Positions 1 to 4,921 of a stretch of 6,497 bases of DNA are shown piece by piece. Positions within the stretch are counted from its first letter, which is position 1. Every line of letters begins with the position of its first letter. Source of the stretch: Propionibacteriaceae bacterium (lineage in GTDB: Bacteria > Actinomycetota > Actinomycetes > Propionibacteriales > Propionibacteriaceae); contig CAJPNZ010000144.1 of the NCBI GenBank assembly GCA_905372155.1, positions 1-6,497 of the forward strand. The letters run 5' to 3'. A model generated the notes under the pieces. That model did not search any database. It saw only the letters and a list, made by a program, of their open reading frames with translations, and was not told the origin of the DNA. The position numbers and the translations under genes are program-made.

Positions 1-426
1 CCCCGCGAATGCGCCCGCCGAGAAACTGATGACCCCACCCCCGAGACCCGCGATCAGCACCAGGACCGCGCCGGTGGAGGCGCCCGAGGAGACACCCAGC
101 AGGTAGGGTTCGGCCAGCGGGTTGCGCAGCAGCGACTGCATGATGACGCCGCACAGGCTCAATCCGGCGCCCGCGACCGCGGCCAGCAGCACACGGGGCA
201 GCCGCAGCTGCCACACCGTCGCGGTGCGCAACGGACTCAGTTCGGGGTCGGGTCCCAGCCCCAGTTTGTTCGCGACCACCCCCCAGACCTCGCCGATGCT
301 CAGGTCGGAGGGTCCGAAGGTGATCGCGTAGAGGATGGACCCAACCAGCAGGACCAGTCCGATCAGCAGGACCGGTGTCACCGGAAGCCGCCGGCGCCGA
401 CCCCGGGTCGTCGCGGATGGCGTCAC
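1..426 (-). CDS. FecCD/BtuC-family ABC importer permease (5' part, runs off window)
   Basis: Only the first 142 residues are in the window; the rest lies beyond base 1. It would be a membrane-spanning subunit of an importer for iron chelates or corrinoids. After a short Arg-rich cytoplasmic N-terminus (RGRRRR at residues 8-13) comes a hydrophobic first helix at about 18-36. The family hallmark follows at about 75-116: RLPR, an AVAGAGLSLCG helix, MQSLLRNPLAEP and LLGVSSGAS. This is the classic FecCD/BtuC/FhuB signature. Further hydrophobic segments continue to the edge. The start is taken as GTG at 426-424, whose last two bases are shared with the TGA stop of the upstream binding-protein gene, so translation is probably coupled. 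No ATG lies nearby in frame. Family membership is clear. The substrate is inferred from the cobalamin riboswitch ahead of the operon, and siderophore transport cannot be excluded from this fragment. Confidence 0.93.
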   Translation of the reverse strand, partial: MTPSATTRGRRRRLPVTPVLLIGLVLLVGSILYAITFGPSDLSIGEVWGVVANKLGLGPDPELSPLRTATVWQLRLPRVLLAAVAGAGLSLCGVIMQSLLRNPLAEPYLLGVSSGASTGAVLVLIAGLGGGVISFSAGAFAG

Positions 427-1460
427 TTGAGGCCGAACTGCTCGATCCCGGCGACCAGCTTCTCGGCCAGGTCGACGGTGCGGATCGACGGGTTCATGTC
501 GCCGCCCGCGACCTTGATGAAACGCTCGTTCTTGACGGCGTCCATCTGGGAGGTGACCGGGTTCGACTTCAGGTATTCGATCTTCGCGTCCGCGGTCTCC
601 GCGGTCTGGGACTTGCGGGTGAGATCGCCCATCACGATGATGTCGGGGTTCTTGGCGGCGACGTCCTCCCAGCTGACCTGCGGCCACTCGTCGCGCTGGT
701 CGGAGTAGATGTTGGTGATGCCGAGCTGGTCGCTGACGAACTGGGACGCGCCGGAACCGCCCGCCAGGTAGGGGGCCTCGGAGTTCGCGAACCAGAACAT
801 CACCTTGACGGGCTTGCCGGGTTTCTGCGCTACCGCCTTCTCCAAACGCTGTTTGAGCTGGGCGACGAGCTCCTTGCCCTTCTCGGGCACGCCGTGGATG
901 CGGGAGAGTTCATCGACCTCCTGATACACCTTCTCGATGGTGAAGTTCTCCGCCGGGGCGTCGTCGCCGCTCTTCTTGCCGCACTGGTTCGGCGCCAGGT
1001 AGGCGGGCACCCCGAGGGATTCGTACTTCTCGTAGCTGCCCGCGGCCTTGTCGGTCAGCGTGCTCGGGAAGGATGCCGTGACGAGGTCCGGTTCCTTGGC
1101 GATGACCGCCTCCGAGGTGGGGCCGCCGTCGGAGATCCGCTCCACCTTCGCGTTCTCGCTCTCCAGCGACGACAGCACCGGGTCGGTCCAGGTGGCGATG
1201 CCCACCATCTTGTCGGCGATCCCGAGGGAAAGCTGGATCTCGGTGGAGGACTGGTTCAGCGACACCGTCCGTGCGGGCGCCTTCTTGAACGTCAGCTGGT
1301 GTCCGCAGTTGTCGATGGTGAGGGGGAAACCGGCGGCGGAGGCCCCGGAGGACTGGTTGGCGGAGGCGTCGGCAGGCTGGTCCTTGGCCGCGCCCGCGCA
1401 GCTGCCCAGCAGCAGAGCCGACAGCAGCGCGAGCGAACAAACAGACTTCTTCACGTGCAT
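423..1460 (-). CDS. Substrate-binding lipoprotein of a corrinoid/iron-type ABC importer (BtuF/FepB-like)
   Basis: This 345-residue protein is the extracellular receptor for the permease encoded next to it. A signal peptide with basic HVKK and a hydrophobic core ends in lipobox LLGSC, with the lipidated cysteine at residue 21, followed by a low-complexity Ala/Ser/Asp linker to about residue 44. The mature domain begins FPLTIDNCGHQLTF. It carries the periplasmic-binding-protein type III pattern (PF01497 style): PARTVSLNQSSTEIQLSLG at about 62-80, then MVGIATWTDP, EAVIAKEPDLV, and later WEDVAAKNPDIIVMGD. The length is usual for the class. I chose ATG 1460 because AAGGGA (1475-1470) lies 9 bases upstream and a signal peptide follows immediately. 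A longer frame to 1730 would translate the riboswitch. Corrinoid (B12/cobinamide) is the likely ligand because of that riboswitch. Actinobacterial relatives with a similar N-terminal NCG motif are also annotated as binders of siderophores or other cofactors, so the ligand is not certain. Confidence 0.93.
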   Translation of the reverse strand: MHVKKSVCSLALLSALLLGSCAGAAKDQPADASANQSSGASAAGFPLTIDNCGHQLTFKKAPARTVSLNQSSTEIQLSLGIADKMVGIATWTDPVLSSLESENAKVERISDGGPTSEAVIAKEPDLVTASFPSTLTDKAAGSYEKYESLGVPAYLAPNQCGKKSGDDAPAENFTIEKVYQEVDELSRIHGVPEKGKELVAQLKQRLEKAVAQKPGKPVKVMFWFANSEAPYLAGGSGASQFVSDQLGITNIYSDQRDEWPQVSWEDVAAKNPDIIVMGDLTRKSQTAETADAKIEYLKSNPVTSQMDAVKNERFIKVAGGDMNPSIRTVDLAEKLVAGIEQFGLK

Positions 1461-1539
1461 CTGGGTGATTCCCTTGAGTTGTGAGATGTTTTGGGGGTGA
1501 CGGCAGCCACTGAAAAAGGCACACAGGATCTTGTCTCGG

Positions 1540-1571
1540 GGGCCGTTGCGCGAGGCCCTGAACGGCAGGGC
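1540..1571 (-). promoter_or_regulatory. Possible expression platform of the riboswitch (two exclusive hairpins)
   Basis: Downstream of the aptamer the leader RNA can form GCCCTG (1571-1566) with CAGGGC (1560-1555), 6 pairs around a 5-base loop. Alternatively GGGCC (1558-1554) can pair with GGCCC (1544-1540), 5 pairs around a 9-base loop. The two share bases 1555-1558, so only one can exist at a time. Neither is followed directly by a U-tract; the nearest run (CUUUUUC, about 1518-1512) is over 20 bases further. A translational or Rho-dependent mechanism is therefore as likely as an intrinsic terminator. The pairing is seen in the sequence; the regulatory role is inferred. Confidence 0.35.
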
Positions 1572-1590
1572 ACGGTGGTTCGCGTGCTCA

Positions 1591-1737
1591 TCGCCGATCG
1601 GTCTTCGGACTCGGGTTCTGCCACCGGACCGCCTTCCCGGGCAGGTCGCCCAGTGGCTTGATGATCCGGTGTCACCCTCACCGCTGCGCGTCAGTTCCGG
1701 ATTCGCACCGGATTCCCTGCCCGTGGGCACTCGGCGA
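1591..1737 (-). ncRNA. Cobalamin (adenosylcobalamin-type) riboswitch aptamer
   Basis: Read on the minus strand, the leader of the binding-protein gene shows the conserved parts of the B12 aptamer in the right order. Stem P1 closes as TCGCCGA (1737-1731) with TCGGCGA (1597-1591), 7 perfect pairs. Inside are GGGAATCCGGTGCGAATCC near 1717-1699, then CTGACGCGCAGCGGTGAGG, the B12 box AAGCCACTGGG near 1659-1649, GGGAAGGC, and the 3' signature CCCGAGTCCGAAGACC just before P1 closes. Known riboswitches of this class lower expression of B12 uptake or synthesis genes when coenzyme B12 is plentiful. About 130 nt separate the aptamer from the start codon at 1460, enough for an expression platform. The predicted transcription start (about 1739-1740) falls within a few bases of P1, which supports the promoter placement. 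Confidence 0.92.
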
Positions 1738-1738
1738 C

Positions 1739-1757
1739 GTTAGTAAGGCTAACCTTC
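1739..1757. promoter_or_regulatory. DtxR/IdeR-like iron box over the -10 element
   Basis: Aligned to the actinobacterial iron-box consensus TTAGGTTAGGCTAACCTAA, this stretch matches at 13 of 19 positions. It contains the uninterrupted core AGGCTAACCT (1746-1755). It covers the predicted -10 hexamer and reaches the predicted start site, the expected place for a metal-dependent repressor of the DtxR family to block transcription. The outer arms are degenerate, so it may be a weak site. The match is seen; repression by iron-loaded DtxR/IdeR is known for the family and inferred here. Confidence 0.5.
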
Positions 1758-1774
1758 CAACCAGTCGCTGTCCA
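1746..1774 (-). promoter_or_regulatory. Promoter of the importer operon
   Basis: On the minus strand TGGACA (1774-1769, one change from TTGACA) is separated by exactly 17 bases from TAGCCT (1751-1746), a weaker -10. The implied start, near 1739-1740, lies just before stem P1 of the cobalamin riboswitch. That fits a transcript whose 5' end is the aptamer itself. The -10 matches the consensus poorly, but a good distance on both sides makes the assignment reasonable. Confidence 0.5.
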
Positions 1775-1806
1775 CCGCCCACACCCTCGTCGAGACCACC
1801 TCTTTG

Positions 1807-1833
1807 AAGCCGGTTGACCCAGCACGTGAACGC
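1807..1833 (+). repeat. Degenerate single copy of the right-end repeat
   Basis: These 27 bases match the internal part of the 150-bp tandem unit (6202-6228) at 25 of 27 positions, in the same orientation. The differences are at 1818 and 1830. The shared core runs from AAGCCGGTTGA through CAGCACGTGA. Similarity stops on both sides, so this is a worn fragment of the family. It sits upstream of the four-gene cassette, while the intact array lies downstream. Confidence 0.8.
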
Positions 1834-1956
1834 ATCTTCGCCGAAGCCGGAAATCAACTACCCGGTCTAACCAGTACCGGACAGTCCGTCGGTGACATAT
1901 TCGGACCCAGCGATTCCTTCAACCATCAACGACCCTCACGCACCAGCCGCATCGCG

Positions 1957-1988
1957 TTGACAAGCACTGTTGTCATGTCCCTATGACA
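1957..1988. promoter_or_regulatory. Alternating TGACA/TGTCA half-site array (possible operator)
   Basis: Two overlapping perfect inverted repeats share a central arm. TGACAA (1958-1963) pairs across 6 bases with TTGTCA (1970-1975). TGTCAT (1971-1976) pairs across 6 bases with ATGACA (1983-1988). The half-sites thus alternate in orientation at regular spacing, about 60 bases before the promoter whose -35 is also TTGACA (2047). This looks like a cooperative protein-binding site, but no known regulator motif is recognised. TTGACA at 1957 could also be a -35, with TATGAC at a poor 19-base spacing. Confidence 0.3.
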
Positions 1989-2046
1989 CCATCCAGATCT
2001 AGGCACGATCGTCAAAAAATTCCGACTGAAATCCCGTCCGGCGAGG

Positions 2047-2075
2047 TTGACACAGGAAACCAGAGCAGGTATCTT
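2047..2075 (+). promoter_or_regulatory. Sigma70-type promoter of the secreted protein/lipoprotein/ABC operon
   Basis: A perfect -35 TTGACA (2047-2052) is followed after exactly 17 bases by TATCTT (2070-2075), a 4/6 match to the -10 consensus. The implied start near 2082 gives a leader of about 170 nt before the first gene at 2254. The palindrome CACAG-C-CTGTG (2104-2114) lies just downstream of the start and could be an operator. Confidence 0.55.
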
Positions 2076-2077
2076 GA

Positions 2078-2198
2078 AACAAACATCTCAAGGCTAACTG
2101 CGCCACAGCCTGTGATGCAGAGGTCGCAGGGTTTGTTCATCACCAGCACGGCTGAATCGATAGACATTCATTAACCGATCAGCGGTCGCAAACAAACC
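2078..2198 (+). promoter_or_regulatory. Leader region with competing inverted repeats
   Basis: Within the predicted leader, AACAAAC (2078-2084) is complementary to GTTTGTT (2131-2137). The same central segment, extended by one base (GGTTTGTT, 2130-2137), is perfectly complementary to AACAAACC (2191-2198). Only one pairing can form at a time. GGTCGCA stands just before both the central and the 3' segment, and CATCAC follows both. The structures are A/U-rich and may be weak. No known riboswitch or leader family is recognised. Confidence 0.3.
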
Positions 2199-2211
2199 TC
2201 ATCACACAGAC

Positions 2212-2235
2212 GTCGGGCAAACCGTCTCGCCCGAC
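2212..2235 (+). promoter_or_regulatory. Hairpin next to the ribosome binding site of the secreted-protein gene
   Basis: GTCGGGC (2212-2218) and GCCCGAC (2229-2235) form a perfect 7-pair stem with a 10-base loop, ending 5 bases before the Shine-Dalgarno AGAGGA (2241-2246). An alternative stem, AGACG (2208-2212) with CGTCT (2223-2227), would break it. There is no U-tract, so a terminator is unlikely. A role in translation control or mRNA stability is an inference. Confidence 0.4.
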
Positions 2236-2253
2236 TCCTCAGAGGATGTGCTC

Positions 2254-2691
2254 ATGAAAAAAACAATTCTCACACTTCTCGCAGTCGCAGCTCTGTTCTA
2301 CTGCGCAGCCCCAATGGCTCAGGCCAGAAGTTCCTCCAGAACCGTCTCCTTCAACTCCTCGGTGAGCCTGACGGGTAATGTTTGGATCCAGTCCCTTTCC
2401 GATTCAGGAGGGTGTGGAAATTACGCCACATCCGTCGTGTCCAACCGGGTTCTGCGGTCGGTGACCAACAAGACAGTGGCACAACCCTACGGCATCGGCG
2501 CATCAGCCTGGGGACTGACCGTTTCAGGACCAGACGGCAGCACGTCCACCACATGGACCAACTCCAATCGCCGCGGCTCCTACCTCTCAGGTAATGTCTG
2601 CATGAGCTGGAGCACCTTCTACCTGTCCATGACGGTCAATGGGACCGGCAACTACAATGGCGTGGTGCGAACCGTTTCTGCCCAGGTGTGA
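2254..2691 (+). CDS. Small secreted, basic, two-cysteine protein of unknown family
   Basis: I do not recognise a family. The 145-residue product opens with a textbook Sec signal peptide: KK, a hydrophobic core, and cleavage site AQA|RSS after residue 24. The mature part of about 121 residues is rich in Ser, Thr, Gly and Asn with short alternating polar/hydrophobic stretches, suggesting an all-beta fold. It is basic (about 8 Arg/Lys against 2 Asp). It has exactly two cysteines, C54 in GGCGNY and C116 in GNVCMSW, which could form one disulfide. Trp44, 86, 101 and 119 are notable for so small a protein. ATG 2254 is preferred over GTG 2248 because AGAGGA lies 7 bases ahead of it. It is first in an operon with a lipoprotein and an ABC transporter, an order seen for secreted bacteriocin-like proteins and their export or immunity genes. 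It lacks the usual lactococcin-972 motifs, so that role is only a hypothesis. Confidence 0.85.
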   Translation: MKKTILTLLAVAALFYCAAPMAQARSSSRTVSFNSSVSLTGNVWIQSLSDSGGCGNYATSVVSNRVLRSVTNKTVAQPYGIGASAWGLTVSGPDGSTSTTWTNSNRRGSYLSGNVCMSWSTFYLSMTVNGTGNYNGVVRTVSAQV

Positions 2692-2696
2692 ATCCT

Positions 2697-4280
2697 ATGA
2701 GACGCCGGCTTGGTGTGGTGACCAAGGCCCTCGGTGCAGGCGCGGGATTGACTCTCGCTCTGAGCGCCTGCGGGCTCAATTCCAGCCAACCCACACCTGA
2801 TGGATACATGACTGCGGAACTCGCAACAACGATCACTGTTTCCGTGGCGGAGAACGGGCTGGTTTCACGTGGCTTGAAAGGCGGAAGACAAACCCCGGAT
2901 CTCAGAGCCACCAGCGTCCTCCACCAAGCCGGCATCCCCAACCTTCCCGCTGCCCACCCAGAGGGTTTGGAAAGCGTGTGCGAAACGTACGCCGACTCCA
3001 TTCCTCCTCAGCAGCTCGCCGACGAGGTGAGCCACATTTTCCCAGACGATGAGTTCGGTCGTGCGATCGCCAAACTGAACTGTGCGTCTTTGTCGCCTCC
3101 CAGCCGGGAACCCGGAATGCCGAGCGATCCACAACACTACGTGGTGCTGGCCGCCACGTGGACGAGGCTTCCAGGAGTTGAGCCCGAGGACCTCTCTGAG
3201 GACCAAGTTCGAGCCGCTCTTCAAGAGCTCTCCCCCGAGCAAGGGAAAACACCTTGGATCCACTGGAACTGCAAAATTATATCTGAGGCCATCAACGCTC
3301 AGAATTTATGCAATTCCCTCCCCTCTCTGAACCCTGTTACAAAGGTCTCCTCAACGGAGGAGCTAATGGATTTGAGAGCCCAGATAGAACTGGGCCTTGA
3401 AACTAGCGATGAACTCGTGAAGACAACCATGGAAATCGCAGTTCAGGACGCACTCGATGCGGAACAGATACTGCGAATATCAAGACTCAAGGGACGCGAG
3501 AGTACCCAGCTCCAGTCATGGCTAGAGCAAGAGGTCAATAGCATGAATTCCCACGGGTTGGTGGCAGTTGATTCGCATTCCTTGGGGACTTTGGAGCAGA
3601 CCTACATCGCGGCTCGTCTTCTGGAGGACCGAACCAAGGAGATCTTCAACGACAAAACCGAGACCTCCATGGATGAGGTCGTGAATCTTGCCACCACAAC
3701 CTCCCAGTTTGACGGACTTAGCGCACGCCTGATGCGGGCCGTAATATTGCGTTCCGCAAACAAACTGGACGACGCCGAACGCTCGGATGTACTCAAACAC
3801 TATGCGGAAATTACCGCATCCGGCTGTCCCTCTGGCAGCGTGCGCTCCTGCCTCATGACCGCAGACGCTGCACTCCAGCTGGACGACCATGCTTCACCAC
3901 TAAGAATTGCCGTCCCGCAGAATCTCCCCGACGGGGCAGTGGGCGATACACTCGTTTACCGTGTTCTCGGTATGAAATGGGGTGTCGCCAACGTGGACGA
4001 ATGGGTGGCAACCGCCAAGGCCCGGGGGATCGACCCCCTCAGCGACGTGGCGGATGCTGAACGACCCACAAGTCTTCGGATCTGGGCGGCCTCAGCACGT
4101 GGCGCAATGCATCCCGATCTCTCCACACAACAGGAGGAAGACACCAAGGAGAGATTGCAGGGACTTACCACCTGTGACAATGTTGAACGTTTGGCGATGG
4201 CGGATCAGGACAGCCCCGAGAAATGCAGCCTCGATTCAACCTTCGCCTACTATCTGAGCTCTGTTTGGGGAATTAAATGA
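2697..4280 (+). CDS. Large lipoprotein of unknown family, cysteine-rich and mostly helical
   Basis: No known domain is recognised in this 527-residue protein. The N-terminus (RRR, hydrophobic stretch, lipobox ALSAC with Cys25) marks it as a lipoprotein anchored on the outer face of the membrane. The mature part has eight further cysteines, an even number suited to disulfides outside the cell. They are spread from VCETYAD and NCASL in the N-terminal third to GCPSGSVRSC, TTCDN and EKCSL near the end. The middle, about residues 205-370, reads as amphipathic helices rich in Glu, Leu and Ala. ATG 2697 is chosen over GTG 2688 because AGGTG (2684-2688) fits it at 8 bases; the upstream gene ends only 5 bases earlier. 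Codon use is unlike the downstream ABC genes: ATA for Ile at least five times, a TTA Leu, and one 60-base line (3241-3300) that I count at 45% GC. The stop overlaps the ATPase start. It is probably an accessory, receptor or immunity subunit for the transporter, by context only. Confidence 0.88.
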   Translation: MRRRLGVVTKALGAGAGLTLALSACGLNSSQPTPDGYMTAELATTITVSVAENGLVSRGLKGGRQTPDLRATSVLHQAGIPNLPAAHPEGLESVCETYADSIPPQQLADEVSHIFPDDEFGRAIAKLNCASLSPPSREPGMPSDPQHYVVLAATWTRLPGVEPEDLSEDQVRAALQELSPEQGKTPWIHWNCKIISEAINAQNLCNSLPSLNPVTKVSSTEELMDLRAQIELGLETSDELVKTTMEIAVQDALDAEQILRISRLKGRESTQLQSWLEQEVNSMNSHGLVAVDSHSLGTLEQTYIAARLLEDRTKEIFNDKTETSMDEVVNLATTTSQFDGLSARLMRAVILRSANKLDDAERSDVLKHYAEITASGCPSGSVRSCLMTADAALQLDDHASPLRIAVPQNLPDGAVGDTLVYRVLGMKWGVANVDEWVATAKARGIDPLSDVADAERPTSLRIWAASARGAMHPDLSTQQEEDTKERLQGLTTCDNVERLAMADQDSPEKCSLDSTFAYYLSSVWGIK

Positions 4281-4921
4281 CGACCAGAATCGCGTGTCAC
4301 GGCATCACGAAGTCGTATGGCGAAAACGTCGTGCTCAAAGATCTCGATTTCTGGGTCGACGCCGGCGAATTGGTGACGCTCGTATCGCCGTCCGGCGGTG
4401 GGAAAACCACCTTGTTGAACATACTGGGAGGTTTGACCACGGCGGATCAGGGTGTCGTCGAGGTGGCGGGGCAGGACCTGAGCCGGTTGGACGAGGACGG
4501 CCGGGCCGGCCTCAGACGTCACGCGATCGGCATCGTCCACCAGTCGAGCTACCTGTTTCCCTGGCTCTCGGTGAACGAGAACCTGGAGATCGGTCCCGAC
4601 CCCCGCGCTCCCGCTCCGTGGCTCGCGGAGGTCAGGAGAAACCTGGGAATCGACGACTTCCACGACACCGAGATCAACAAGCTCTCCGGCGGGCAGCGAC
4701 GCCGGGTGTGCATCCTGAGGGCCCTGCAGATGGAGGCGGAGGTCCTGTTGCTGGACGAACCGACCACGGGCCTCGACGACCACCTGGCCTCCTGCGTCCG
4801 GAGGGCGTTGCGGGATCTGGCCGACCGGGGCTGCGCGGTCGTCGTCGCGACCCATGAGGAGGCCACCTCAGCGGCGGCGGATCGCGCAATTGCTCTCCGC
4901 GGAAGGAGGACCATCCTATGA
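4277..4921 (+). CDS. ABC transporter ATP-binding protein (MacB/LolD-type)
   Basis: This 214-residue cytoplasmic ATPase powers the membrane protein encoded immediately downstream. All nucleotide-binding motifs are present: Walker A SPSGGGKTT (37-45), Q-loop Gln89 in IVHQSSYLFP, signature LSGGQRRR (136-143), Walker B VLLLDEP (156-162), D-loop GLDD and H-loop His193 in VVATHEE. The Q-loop surroundings and short length match the ATPases that pair with FtsX/MacB-like permeases and act by mechanotransmission rather than classical import. One oddity is Ser37 where the Walker A consensus has Gly; Lys43, Thr44 and the glycines at 40 and 42 are intact, so it should still be active. The start ATG overlaps the lipoprotein stop (ATGA, 4277-4280), with only a weak GGGGA ahead of it, which points to translational coupling. 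Its codon use is high-GC; one line (4741-4800) counts at 70% GC. Confidence 0.95.
   Translation: MTTRIACHGITKSYGENVVLKDLDFWVDAGELVTLVSPSGGGKTTLLNILGGLTTADQGVVEVAGQDLSRLDEDGRAGLRRHAIGIVHQSSYLFPWLSVNENLEIGPDPRAPAPWLAEVRRNLGIDDFHDTEINKLSGGQRRRVCILRALQMEAEVLLLDEPTTGLDDHLASCVRRALRDLADRGCAVVVATHEEATSAAADRAIALRGRRTIL

Larger units (their letters stand above)
1775..2046. other. Intergenic region without a supported gene
   Basis: This gap lies between the divergent importer operon and the four-gene cassette. Short open frames here (such as 1804-1986 and 1983-2174) lack ribosome binding sites and protein-like composition. Composition becomes visibly more A/T-rich than in the importer genes. The recognisable contents are a degenerate repeat copy (1807-1833), a GTCGAGACCA motif at 1789-1798 that is 9/10 identical to the reverse complement of the repeat's TGGTTTCGAC end, and a TGACA half-site array at 1957-1988. 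I see no tRNA, terminator or transposase remnant. Confidence 0.6.

Noticed and set aside
375..1484. Long plus-strand reading frame opposite the binding-protein gene
   Set aside because: It is a GC-rich antisense shadow with Arg/Gly/Leu/Val-rich composition and no domain. The minus-strand gene has a clear family signature.
1461..1730. N-terminal extension of the binding protein to a start at 1730
   Set aside because: It would translate through the cobalamin riboswitch. The signal peptide begins exactly at ATG 1460, which has a good ribosome binding site.
1804..2174. Two short plus-strand frames in the intergenic region
   Set aside because: They lack ribosome binding sites and protein-like features, and overlap the repeat fragment, half-site array and promoter.
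2254..2691. Lactococcin-972 family bacteriocin
   Set aside because: Size, secretion and ABC context are suggestive, but the characteristic Gly-rich/Tyr/His pattern of that family is not visible in the mature sequence.
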